Source: Helichrysum umbraculigerum (taxonomy: Eukaryota; Streptophyta; Magnoliopsida; Asterales; Asteraceae). From it: a stretch of DNA of 64,000 nt. The notes below the pieces were generated by a model, which had not been told where the DNA came from, searched no databases, and saw only the letters and a program-made list of their open reading frames with translations. Below, piece after piece: positions 32,530-45,800 of the stretch (the stretch's first letter is position 1; the number at the start of each line of letters is the position of its first letter). Location: assembly GCA_949592205.1 (NCBI GenBank), contig CATIUR010000006.1, positions 64,538,001 to 64,602,000 on the forward strand, in the 5' to 3' direction. The position numbers were made by a program, and so were the translations under genes.

Positions 32530-34395
32530 ATTATTCAAATGAGTAACCCGTATAGTTTCTAAAACGGTTAAACGGGTTATCATTTTCCTGCTCGGGTAAC
32601 TTCGAGATGGTTTTTTTTTTTTTTTTAAATCTTCATATGAATTACATTGGTTAGGAAGTACTCCGTACAAAGCAATGGAAATTCCAATACTTTTACTCAA
32701 GTTGCTAATACAATCATCATCAATGTCACGACACGAATCTTTCTCTACACACTCATCAGAAGAATTACAACGGGCCTTATTCACTTTTCCTTTATGTACG
32801 GTGTATATATTAGTGGGATATCTTATAACATTTTTAAATCGTTTTAATGATCACCTATGATATGAAATTATAAATATCATGACACCGTACTACTATAGTT
32901 TTAAATTTTATTTCTTTTATAGAATCCGTATAGTTATCTGCATTGATGGGTTCACGGATCAGAATTACAAACTTGCTGTAAGTAAGCTTTTTAAACTGGT
33001 CAAATAATTTGATTAAGGTTACGTTTAATATGTAAAAATTCAAAAATATATACACTAAGAAATTACGTGATAAATTTAAAGAATTACCTTGTTTGGTAAT
33101 GATAAAAGGGGATCTAAGAAATTAACAAATAAAAAATCAGTTCTTCCATTTGGTCATACGTAATATAATTTCTTTCACTACGAGTTATACAATTTATGTT
33201 TGTGTAAGCCGACAAACCATTAATTACCTTCGATAATATTATTCTACCGACTAAGAATCTGGGTTGTGGGAAAGCGTCGACCCAACAAGTGTTATGAAAT
33301 GACGACCCGTTTTGTCAGAGTATTCCGTTGTGACTAGCATAGTTAGGATTACTTGTGACCATCTTAGGTCATTCTCAATGATGGACCCTTCGACAACTTT
33401 ATGAGCTCGAGGACCATCGGGAGATGAAAATGGAATTAATATCGAGGAATTGGACTCGGCTCACAACCCACTTTGTATATCTTGCTCTTTGCTCATGGAG
33501 CAACATACCGAGAAAAAGATTTTCACGCAATAAATATAGTAAAGTAATATTGATCTTTTATTTTTATTTCTATTTACTATATCTATCTCACATATTAATT
33601 GTACAATAGTGATAAGGTAAAGTATTTTTCACGGTACTTGAACCCACCTTTTAACTGAAGATTTCTTATGATGATAAGTCAGAAGCACATTTATAATATT
33701 GTTATACGTTTTCTTTGAATGAATGTTAAGTTATCAAGAAAATGTCACATTTTTCTTGTCAAGTATCAAGTATAGAGAAAAGGCCACATATTATGTCATC
33801 AAGAAAATAATAAGGGTGCTGATAATTCCATCATTGAAATTAATAAATTCACAATAACTGTATGTAAAGTATTTATATTGTACATATAAGTAATGCACAT
33901 TTATAATGAATTTATCAATCTGAATGTTGAAAATATCGAACTTAAATAACAATATATGTTTGTTATATGTAAACTGTAAAACAATTAAGATATGTCATTA
34001 TTATTACCTTATAACCCAATTAATGTTCTTCATAATTCTCATAAAAGTTCTAGATTTTATTTTAGTCAAAGTCAAAGCACCTTTAATCACAATTCACAAT
34101 TTATATATACACACTACTAGTACAAATAGTACAAACATAAAGCCAAGAAATCATGTTCAAAAAACCATCAAATATTCTCTGCAATTTGTAATTCTCATGT
34201 TAACTCTTCACTAAAATCCCGCAAATACCCCTGCTAACCTCCATTTTCATCATCACCTCTTTCGGATACAAGCTTTTATTAAGGGCAAAATTGTCATTTC
34301 AACCCTCACTTAGCCCCCTCCCAAAACCTATACATATATACTCCTACACAGAAAACTAGAAAAGGCACTTGTACTACATTCTCTTCTTCAAAAAC
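32530..34395. other. Intergenic stretch between the divergent PPR and GATA genes
   Basis: The two genes are transcribed away from each other, so this 1.9 kb holds both promoters. A poly-T/poly-A tract lies at 32611-32626. cctatacatatatactcc near 34326-34343 is a TATA-like candidate about 60 bp before the GATA gene ATG. No other gene recognised. Confidence 0.45.
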
Positions 34396-34401
34396 CTAAG
34401 A

Positions 34402-37400
34402 ATGTACGGAGATGAGTTTGTTGAGATTCCGCCGGCGATGATCGGCGCCAATGAGCCGGAAGAACTTCCGATCAATCACGACGGTGACGGTACCAATGGA
34501 GTTGATTCAATGGATGACCGGAACGTTTCGTACGGACTTGATGAAGTCGACGGCGGAAGTGATGGCATTTGTGATTTTGAAGCAATCGACGGCGTTGTTT
34601 ATTCCGATGTCTCCGGAATTCAACGCGCCGACGCCGGTGATCAGCTCACTCTCTCGTATTGCGGTCAAGTTTATGTGTTTGATAATGTCACTACTGATAA
34701 GGTGATTTATTGACTGTTGATTTCATTGTTTACTGTAATTAGGTTATGTAATGTTAATGTGTACATATCGATTGAAAAATTAAAATCTTTGTGTGTGATT
34801 TTTGGTGTAAATTTGTCTGATAACTAAAGTTTATGTGTTAATTGGACTATTTAGTTTAGGGTTTTTGAAACAATGCCTTTGTTCTGTTCATAGCTCCTTT
34901 TTAGCTAGTAACAGTTGAATTTGACCTGAATAACAATGCTAATGTGTCTGTTAAAAGTCAAAATCCATGTATTTATCCGGTTTCCTTATGTACCAAATCT
35001 AGCCAAAAACATGCCAGATGATGAAAATGCCAGTGAGTTTTATGAAAAGACAAAGATATTGTTCGTTACTTTTTTATAAAAACAATGAATAAACTATTAA
35101 TGCCGCAGATTTGAAGGGCGGTTACGTCATCTAGCATGTTTTGACTGCAATTGGTAAAAATGAATCCGGATACATTATTTTGTCCGGTTATGTCATCTAG
35201 CAGTTACGTCATTCTAGTGGCCTTGATGAGAGAAAATGAATAGTTGGGTGGTATCTATCTCTCTCAATATATCATCCTATTTTAATAATTCGTGCTGTTA
35301 AACAAAACACTTGAATGACAAATATTCTTGAAAAATGAGTTTATAGAAGCCTAGAAGGATAAGCTAGCTAGGAATATGTTCATTTCTGTCACTATTTTGT
35401 TCTTGGGTTTAAAGTGTTGAGGTTTGATTGATGATCCTAGGTGCAAAAGGTGTTTTTACATCTTGGAGGATGTGAATTCCCAGTTGGTCAGCAAGGTGCA
35501 GAATTTTCATATCAGTATCAGAGAGTAAGTTTTTCTTTTTTAAACCATTTAGAGTTTCTTTTTGAATTGCACTAACTAGTATTTGGCATCTGTACATTAA
35601 CTATTTTTTGGTTCAGGATTTTGATTATGTCGGTCGCTGTAGCGATCCTCGTAGAGCTGCTTCCCTCAATAGATTCCGGCAAAAGAGGAAAGACCGTTGC
35701 TTTGAGAAGAAGATCAGATACAATGTTCGTCAAGAAGTTGCTCGCAGGTAACATTGTTTAAGCTTATAGTTTTTGGGACACTAATACTAATAGTGCCGTT
35801 GGTTAATACAAAAAGTTGTCTCATTGTAACTTGGTTATATGGAACTTTGGCATCTTATTGGTTGACATATGTATGACTAATAATTTGTATAGTGTTTCTA
35901 GCTCTGCATCTCTGTTATTTGAAAGACTCATGTAACATTTTAATTGTTACTATAATCTATAAATATATGATAAATATGATACCTAATATATTAGGGGAAA
36001 ATTGATTTGATACACAAAAGCAACACAACTGACCAAATATTTCTATCTTACATGAGTGACATGTAATGTAGAAGTACTGAAAGGCGTTACAATCATGGAA
36101 GACATATTATTGCTTATTTTTCTTGATTCTTGAAAATAAGTTGGCCTTTGTGCGAGGATGATGAGTCATTTTGCCTATTCGGAATCCAGCGATGTAGATA
36201 TGTTTGTTTCTATTTAATCAAGATTTTTATATAAACCTCATGATTAGGAAGCAAATATAGTTCTATGCATGCTGAGATCTGTCTTGATTCTTCTTATTAC
36301 GAGGATAACTTTGGTTTCTTAATCTATTAATTAGTGCAATATTAATCACCAATCTACATGCTGTCTACAACTTTTATTGTTAATGTTGATTATTTGGTGG
36401 ACATTTTTATGAAGCTTATGGTAAAAAGTAGAATAACACTTTCCCGCTTTCTTTCAACCTTAAACCAAGATACACATCCTAGGGAGTTAGTTACTTATCA
36501 ATATTGCTACTTCAGGATGAACCGTAAGAAGGGCCAATTTGTAACATCCCCAAACCCCAACGAATCTGCTTCCTGGAACACTGGAGAAGCTGAAGGTGCA
36601 GGACAAGACGGTATCCTAGTCACGGGGTAAGTCATTATATTGTGTGTGTGTGTGTATATATATATGGTGTTATAATATGTATTTTCTCATAGTTATTTGC
36701 TTATGTATCTGAACTACGATGGTATGTAGTATAACTCCTTATTATAGGTGGCAATATGGGCGGGTTGGCAATGGTCAAAATGTGCATGGGTTGAAACACT
36801 ATTGTTTTAGTATGGGTCAAAACAGGAATGGCTGACCCATCTGAGCCCCTTCTAAAGAGACCCGGTGTTTATGGATCTGAAGTATAAAACGATCGAGGAG
36901 GTATTGTGTATTCGGCAGACTTTAGATGACTTTCAACCCATTTGATTGTTCCCCCTTTAAGCTAAAGTATTTGATTTGACCCATCAGATGTAAGACACAA
37001 ACTAAAACCCATTTATAAGTAATTGGACTGAATTGACTCCTTTACTCTCTATAGTCATGCATATTAATCAGATGTACCTGATCTTTTATACGAAGGCAAA
37101 CTGTCGTCTGTTTGTTATTAATATCACATTATATAAGCTTATAGTTTTATATTACTTCCAACCAGTTCTATAGCACTCTCACGAGTATTACTATGCTGAT
37201 CAGACTCAACTGATTGTTCTTGAAAATGTAAAATATTAAACAGATATACACTCAACTTTACTATTTGCATATACAACGTGCTAACTCTGAATTTGTTTTC
37301 AGATGTAATCATTGTGGTACTCGCTCAACAAACACCCCAATGATGCGACGAGGACCTGCTGGTCCTAGGACTCTTTGCAATGCCTGTGGACTTTTCTGGG

Positions 37401-38678
37401 CAAACAGGGTCTGTATCTTACCTGTTAATTATCCCTCTATAATTTGTATTTTTGTTTTTCTAAAATTTTTACCACTTATTGGGCAAATCTTTTAATTCTA
37501 TATTGCCCTTTCTTTTCCAGAAGATTGTCAATAAGATGGCTTTTTGGAATTTGTATATCAATGCTTTTGATTGAGCAAACCCTTATAACCAGAACCTAAT
37601 ACTTAAATCCCTTTCACTTTGACTATGGTTACATTGAATCGTTTGAACTCTAATTATGAAATTTTTGAGCAACAATAATGCTGCATTTGATTCCCTATAG
37701 AATTAGAGATAGTAGATAAGACCAACTAAGCATTTTACTTTAAATGTGTCCAACGGGAAGTAGAGACTATTAAAAACAATGGCTGAAACTGGAGTTTATC
37801 TAAACTCCTATTGTATGATCATCTAAAACAATAATTTGATCATAAAAGCCTAACTGATACATTATTTGGGAGCTAAGATTACTTCTCCCTCCTAAAGAAC
37901 TACTTTTATATGCTGCAAGTCTTATTATTTACTGAAGGCATGCAAGTTTATGTTGATCTTTGTAAGTTTGCATCCATTATCTTTGGCTCCCGTTTAGCAT
38001 ATTCTCACTGTTCTAATCTGTACCTAAAACTAATTATTTGCGTTCGTCTTCATTCGTACAGGGTACAATGAGGGACCTGTCGAAGAAATCCAATGATCTT
38101 CCCTCTTCTCTAGCTGAACAGGTGTACAACTGTAAGGTATGCAAATGATTTCCACATTTGTCTAATGCTCAAACATATTGAATCAGGTTAATTTCATTAA
38201 CAAGCTACACCTGTAGTGATTGTTCGATGTCCATTAAGTGAAATGAGTAGTCATAAGATGTGGCAAATTTGACCCATTTACTTGTGAATGGGCTTATTCT
38301 GGGTTGTCTTTTATTTTCAACGTGTCAAATGGGTCGATAGTTTTCCAAAGTGTATTTTCAAGGCATAAAGCCTCCTAAAATCGTTCTTACTCTAAGAATT
38401 GCTCTCATATAATATGTGCAATCATATCCGACACAGTTTTTTCATGAAGAAATCATTTAACGTTCTGACAAAATATACTGGGTCAACCAGACCCGACCTG
38501 TACCGAACTCGTTTTGACCACATTATATGGACATCCACCTAATTTGCCACCTCTAGTAATAATATATTCTGATCTGATTTTCCATTTGGTGTTCTTGTAG
38601 GATGAATACAATGGATCCAACTTTGGGACCCCCATGCCGAGATGCAGTGATGCTGCTGAGCTTGGGTTTGGTAACTGA
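34402..38678 (+). CDS. TIFY-CCT-GATA zinc-finger transcription factor (ZIM-like, group III)
   Basis: Exons: 34402-34701, 35441-35524, 35617-35747, 36516-36626, 37303-37408, 38062-38136, 38601-38678; GT-AG and in frame throughout, 294 residues. Domains: an acidic N-terminus, a TIFY motif (LTLSYCGQVYVFDNV, about residues 78-92), a CCT domain across exons 3-4 (RAASLNRFRQKRKDRCFEKK, IRYNVRQEVARRMNRKKGQF) and one GATA finger with the plant 20-residue loop (CNHCGTRSTNTPMMRRGP to CNACGLFWANR). This domain order defines the ZML/GATA24-28 group, nuclear factors binding GATA-type sites and linked to light and photoprotection responses in Arabidopsis. A start 11 codons earlier (34369) is possible, but MYGDEFVEIP is the more natural beginning. 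Introns contain small repeats. Confidence 0.93.
36746..37045. repeat. Dispersed MITE-like element in GATA intron 4
   Basis: Begins aggtggcaatatgggcgggt and contains tatgggtcaaaacagg and tgacccatcaga blocks of the dispersed family. The right boundary is uncertain. Confidence 0.45.
38258..38553. repeat. Dispersed MITE-like element in GATA intron 6
   Basis: Inverted ends gtggcaaatttgaccc and (complement) ggtggcaaattaggtgg. The interior includes acccatttacttgtgaatgg, caaatgggtcgatag and the block ccaaagtgtattttcaaggc shared with other copies. Confidence 0.6.
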
Positions 38679-39040
38679 CAGGATCGTACAATGGCAAAAA
38701 ACCAGCAGCTTCTCTTGCATATACATATAAATCAAGTCCACAACTAATAGAGGTTTCTAGCTTACTTCATGTACATATGGATTTGACGGTTTTAATCGTA
38801 TACTGACTGCTAATATCACCTCAATTTCTCTTTCTTACTATCTTGGCTGTAGATTTTGGCTTATATCAGGGTCTTTTTTTTAAAACCCTCAATATGGTTA
38901 AGTTCAGAGTTGTTAAAAAACTATAACAAGTATAGAGTGGAAGTTAACTTACTTGAGTTTCCTGCTTCTATTGCTTTTCTTTACAATCGTAGGCTCACTT
39001 CCTTATGTGAGTTGGACATGAGGTTAGGAGTAATCAATAT

Positions 39041-39286
39041 CTGGTTCGCATAAAAAGAGCAACGGGAAGACGATACGATTGTCTTAACATCCTACTCTGA
39101 TTCGATGCATTAAAACTTAAATCTGGTTCGCATAAAAAGAGCAACGGGAAGACGATATGATTGTCTTAACATCCTACTCTGATTCGATGCATTAAAACTT
39201 AAATCTGGTTCGCATAAAAAGAGCAACGGGAAGACGATATGATTGTCTTAACATCCTACTCTGATTCGATGCATTAAAACTTAAAC
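39041..39286. repeat. Three tandem copies of an 82-bp unit
   Basis: Units start at 39041, 39123 and 39205 with ctggttcgcataaaaagagc and end attaaaacttaa. Copies differ by one or two bases (gatacgatt against gatatgatt). It lies about 360 bp past the GATA stop and 580 bp past the SABRE-like stop, between two convergent genes. No coding role is seen. Confidence 0.95.
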
Positions 39287-39865
39287 TGGATTTGCTGCAT
39301 ATGACGGCGCGATTGGTAATGAATCTATTTGAGGGCAATTATGGAATAAATGTGATGTTTATAGGTTACATGACACTCATTGAGTTTTTAATGGAAAAAG
39401 TGACCATAATGGGGATAATAAGATATATAACTCTATTTATTTCAAGTATACAAAAACAGTAGCGATTTTAAGAAAAACTGTGATTAAAAGATATAATAGA
39501 CACATTCAATCTTCAACTGTAAAAACATTAAAATGTCACTGAACATTAAAAACTCGTCTTTTCTCTTTAACTATTTTGACATATATAATTTCAATCAAAA
39601 TTATAGCTCAAAAGTTGAAAGTCCTGGATAACAGAATATAAAGATCTAAAACGTAAAGTCCCTTCATCCTATACAACTCTTGTAAAAGATTAATAAAAGG
39701 ATCAAAATTGCAATAAAACTTGTCTAAAGAAGCTACAATCTGCTTCTATATATCTATCTACATGGCTGCTCACATTGAACAAAAATTCAGCCTTGCCTTT
39801 TTCAGTCTGCGAAAATGTCTCTCCAACTCAGTGTAAAAAAGCAAGGCTTTGCAAAGAACGAGAAA

Positions 39866-42800
39866 TCATTGGTTTTCTGGGTTATTTTGGGTGTCGACAG
39901 GAGTTGTTTCCTGGGCAGCTTTCTCTTGAGCAGCCTGGTACTCGAGGTATTCCTCAAAAGGATCACCACTCGATGAATCACTTTCAGATCCTCCATGATC
40001 TCTTGGTGAAGATGAAAGTTCATCCACTGAAAAACCTGGTGCATAAGGGAAGCCTGGTTAGTCAAAGTTACACCAAGTTATTTTACAAGTATAAATCAGG
40101 TGAAAAAATCCGAATTCATATACAAGGTAGAAAAAACTATGCACCATAAGTAACTCAAGATTCATTCTACACAAAAAGTGACTGACTCGCGTTGTGAACC
40201 TTCATAAGGAATGGGTTAACTCGGGCTATGTTTGAACTCTAACGGGCCAAACTGGAAATATATAAATAAGAGCAATAAAGAGATCAAGTTAAATGGGTCA
40301 AAAGTCAAAACCGATGTGAAGTCCTCCAAAAATATATGGAACTAGATAGCATACATGTTTAAACCCTAAATAATGGAGCATCATTTTTGTAACCATTTGA
40401 CACACTAATTATTAACATAAAGAGTAGAGGAATTGGACCTAGAGTATATCACCTCATACCATCCAGATCCATATTGAATATTACCCGTTTTGACTTGGTA
40501 GTCCCACCTCTAATAGAAAGTATCAAATGTTGTATGGAGTATAAAAATACAGAAGGATGAGAGAAAAGGAGCTAAAATACAGAGTCAGATGGATGGACTA
40601 ACAGTGTTTGGGTGTGCATTTTGAACGTAATCATGTGATGGTTCAATAACCGCCAATCAGATTGATCATTTGTAATAAAACATGTGTACAGAATAGTGTT
40701 TGTACATGCTTCTGCTGTTTGATGATCAGATATACTAGTGTTCACAAATTTTGATTATTCTAAGAGTTCAAATGAACCAAAAAGACATCTTGTGATATAA
40801 AAAGGAGAGACATTTAATGTAATTGGGGTAAAAGTCTCTCAGAGTCTCAACTTGTTGCAGGTGGTATGAGCAGGTAAACAGATGGCTATTTATCCACACT
40901 CTAAAAACTGATTATTGGGAATTCACAACATCAAATTATTAGTTCCAAAACACAAATACAAACTTCCCTAAACTGACCTTTCTTTGAGCTAAACTTTTTG
41001 GTGTGGTGTCGTATAAGCTTCTTAGCTTTGGTTATGCTGAGCTGCCTAGCAAAAGGAGAATAATCATCATTATCACTCAACTCCCCAGGCATTGGTTCTT
41101 CTCCTTCATTTCTCATTGTGCGAAGAACAAAGGCCTTGGCCTTACGACGCTGTGTAGAGAATAGTCCTCTAACTGAGGTCACAAATCCATCTCCTGCTCC
41201 ATCAGCAGGCCTTTTAGATCCACCACCATCGTTGTCAATGTCATGCTCAAGGGTAGGAACATTTGCTAGATTTGGTTCTTTGCTTTGACCATGTGACTTA
41301 GCATTGAACTTCTTACCCTGTAGAAATTAAACTGTAATGTCTTAAAGGTTGCAAAATGGGCGGGTTGGATCGGGTCAAAATAGTTGGTCTTTATAGACGT
41401 CTTAGTGTGTCAAATGTTATTACGATATCTCTATTATTTCAGTAATAATCTAAGTATATAATGATATGATTTGAGAGGCACTATGCCTTAGGAATACACT
41501 TTGGGTTTTGCCACATTTTTCACATTCGACCCTTTTCACATGCTTCCCTTTTAGCTGATTCTTTTTTGTTCTTCCTGCTTAAACCTCTAAAGATTAACCA
41601 TATGAATCGTTTCGTTGAAAAGTAAATGGGTCGATATTTCCACCTCTAATGAATAGTTATAGTGCTTTCGAAGTAGTTAATATGTTATGATGGGAAAATT
41701 TTAATAAGTAGCAATGTGTATCAATTTATTTTTAATTGGTCACTAAATAATCCTCACTAAAACCATTTTGTCAATACTAGTAAATTTGGAAAACTTTTGT
41801 GCAGGAAATCTGTAAATAAAATGCTGACATGACTGAATAGTTTTTCAGAAGTTGAATGTTAACAAAACTTAGAAGTTGGATGCTTTTCATGAAGTTGTCA
41901 CAAGTTGGATGGTTTAAACAGCAATTTTTGTCATGTATATTTTACCTGCATTCCAGTGACAGACTTCAGGACACTCCAAATAACATGCTTCTTGACTTTC
42001 GCGAACAGCTTCTTCCAAGTTCCAGTAAATTTATCACGATGGAAAGAATCCATCAACAACCTCAGATCACTTACAGCAAATCTAGGCCCTTCATAGGTTA
42101 CTGATAGTTCGACCTATACCAATAGGACGTACTATAAATATATATGGTAAAAAGTAGGGGTGTTATAGCGGGTAGTTTGGTTAATAGGGTTTATTTAGTG
42201 TGGGTTACTTGGTTCTGACCAACCACCAATCCACCCGAGACCCTAAGGTCATATAATCCAAATTTGTTAAATAAGTGACATTTCAACATTAAATTTAATC
42301 AAAATCAGATATTTGGATTATCCAAATATCAATAAAAACCATTCGGCTTATTTGTATTAAATTATTATCTTTGATTTAACCCAGCACCATTCAGAAACTG
42401 CATAATCCAATCAAAAGAACACGAATAACAAATGGATTAGGCGGTTTATTCGGTTAATCCGACTTATGAACATCTTAGATACAATGATGCTTCACGTAAA
42501 TATAAAAGAACTCATATGTCCCTTAAATACTCACCTGACTTATCTTAATATTGTGAAACTCTTTCAGCACCAGAGGCTTGCCTTTTTTGTCATCAGTTGG
42601 TTTACCTGACTTCTTTTCTTCTTGACCCATTTTTGAACCTTTTGCAGTTTTTGAAGCTTTTGTAGCTTTCGAGTCCTTTTTAGGTTTACTCAGCTCTTCC
42701 TGTTCTAGAGACTGCATTTGTTCTAGAAGTTCATTAGCCACAGATTCGGCTACACTTTCCTCCCAAGTTTTATCAAAAGAAGAACTTCTTTTCAACTCAT

Positions 42801-45800
42801 GCGTTGGTTTTGCTTTCTTTGATGCCTGGATGATTATAAACAACCTAATTCAATATGAGGCGACAGTTTCAACCCATTTACTTATAAATGGGTAAATTCG
42901 GATTGTGTTAAACATTTAATGTGTCAAACGTGTCAACCAAGAAATGTAGCAAAAAGGAAACGAGTCATATAAGTTGAAGGGTTTGAGAAACGCTTAATGT
43001 ATCTTAACCTTCAGTCTCCTAATTCATTTATAAGAATGTAGATTTATAGTTGTGATAGCATAGCTTTTCTTATACTCAAGTAATTTTAAAGCAACGATTA
43101 CTTACAGAAACAAGATTAAATATGGACAAAAAAGAGTTATCAGGTCAATACAAAACCCAAGATAAAATTACTTCGTTTGACCGGTTACCGAATCAGTCCA
43201 ACCTACCTATTTTTACACCTCTAGCTAGATGTAGTTGGGATTTTCCTGTAAATTTTAAGATTACTGAACAATTCTCACCAGCTATGAAATCCAATCCATC
43301 AAATACATCTATAATGAAGAAATTTTTGTAATACTTACTAAGGGATCAGCAGTGTTTGATTTGGAGGTTCCTTCTAATTCTTTTGTAGACTCGTTCCCTT
43401 TTTTCCCTCTTCGTAAACCAGCAGTTGTGGAGACCTTCCAAACTTCCTATTTTGTTGACATGTGACATTTAGTTTCACAGCTTTTAACGTCTAGCAATAG
43501 AAATATTATGGTTGAAATCATTAATAGAGGGAGGCCTATGACCTGCCGCCGGTGGCTATCTTGTTCCTCCTCCGGGAAGAAATACCCCCACATCATTCGG
43601 TACATCGTCTCAGTCAAATGTATTTTCAGCGGATAAACATCAGCCTATATATTTACACAGCGTATGCAATTAGTATACAAATATGAGACGCTAGGAGGAT
43701 TGTCCAACCAAACCCATTAAAACTGAAGTGTTTGACTACTAGTCAAATGTCCGAAATGCTCTTTAACAAATACAATCTTACGTACCCAAATAAATAGTAT
43801 CAACATTTCATAATGAAGTTAATAGGAAGATAGGTAAGCTAAAAATAAAGTGAGGGAATGCTGGAATTTTTCATGTGACAGAGGAAATTGGAGGTGTTGC
43901 AATTTCCTCTCATCATCAAAGAGAACACTAATCAAACCAACTGGAGGTGGCGATATCAACTCATTTACATGGAAACAGATCACTCTGAGTTGTATTATAT
44001 TGATAACGGTTCGATAGTAGAAATCAGCTAAAGATGAAACGCATCAAATGGGTTGAGTGAATGAAACAGGTCAAAAGTCGTGTAACATGCATTCAAATGC
44101 TTAACGTGTCCTATATCATTTTATTTACTACAAATCTTGATTAACTCTTATTATAGAGTTTTTGTAATGCATTTCTACTCATTAACGATTACATAATACA
44201 TAATAATAATTGTTAGATATTAATGTGATTAGGCTGTAATTAGGCTGTGATATAGCTGTAGTTTAATTACCTTCTATATATAGCTCATGTATACTTGTAT
44301 AAATAGGCACTTGCATTACTCAATGAAAAATACAGAAAACATTTTAATCTCTTAATTTTCACATGGTATCAGAGCCAAAACGGCCTGAACCTTGCCTGAA
44401 AACTAGTCTGCCGCCGGAGCCACCTCTGTCGGAACCCTGAAAGTCGCCGGAACCCTAGTCAGAAATCACCACTCATAGAATCTCGTTAATCACCCGTGCC
44501 TGTCTCCTGAATCGTGGTAAACTGCTGATCTAATTGTGTATTTATCCTTTTCCAGTCCTCTTTATCACTGCTGCCGTTAAATTTACTTGTCGGAACCCTA
44601 GATAACCTGTTCCAGTTAATTAGTGCTGCTGATTTGCCACTGAAATCAGTACCAAAACCCTAATTTTGGGTTGAATGTCCTGTTGGAAATCTCTGCTACT
44701 GGAATTTTTGAACCGACACTGCTTGCTGCTACCTGTCTATTTATTATTTCCTTCTACCATAACCTGCTGAAGATTAGTAAGTCAGTCTGTCCAACCACAA
44801 TTCCTTCTCAAAATGTCTGACAAAGCAAAGACAAAATCTAGTGATGATCGTGGTTACTATATGCAACTCAGCAAGGAAGAGCTATATGTAATACAATCAC
44901 TTCGGGCTTCCACTTCTCTGGATCAGAATGTTTCTCATGTGTTTTGTGCACCCTCAGGTAACCAAGCTTGTCTCAATGTATCAGCTTCATCTTCTTGGAT
45001 TATTGATTCAGGTGCCACTGATCATATGACTGGGAACAAAGACTATCTTTCCAATCTTAATACCAATATACCCAATAAACCTGTTAGACTTGCTAACGGA
45101 TCCTCATGTCCAATCGTGGGCGTAGGTACCAATAGTGATTTCCCAAACCTAAACCTTTCATCTGTTCTCTATGTTCCATCATTTCCAGAATCTCTAATTT
45201 CTGTTGGTAAAATTACAGAAGATAACGGTTGTTATGCGCTTTTCTTTCCGAAATATTGCATACTACGAGAATTAGGGACGAATCGCGTAATCGGGACAGG
45301 TTCCAAGTCCCAAGGTCTTTACCATTTATCTACCTTGCACTCTCCAGTAGCACATCTATCTGACTCTAGTATCATTGATACTCACTGCCGGTTAGGTCAC
45401 CCCTCTTTACCTGTTCTAAAGAAACTAGTTCCGAACCTCTCATTTGATCAGGAGTTAGCCTGTGAATCCTGTCAGCTTGGTAAGCATATTCGCTGTCCTT
45501 ACCCCGAGAAAGAATGTAGTCAGGTCAACACCTTATTTCAATTGGTGCATTCGGATATATGGGGACCTTGTCCTGTCACCTCTACAAATGGTTTTAAATA
45601 TTTCATTACATTTGTTGATGATTACTCTCGTGCAACTTGGGTTTTCTTATTTAAATCACGTAATGAAATATTTTCTATTTTTCGTGAGTTTTATGCGTAT
45701 GTTAAAAACCAGTTTGATATATGTATCAAAACTCTTCGGTCCGACAATGCAAAAGAATACTTCTCTAATGATTTTAATAGTTTTTTATCTGAGCATGGCA

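Noticed and set aside
37303..37495. GATA exon 5 read on to a stop as a 76-residue protein
   Set aside because: A GT donor follows TGG GCA AAC AGG at 37409, and homology continues in the exon at 38062.
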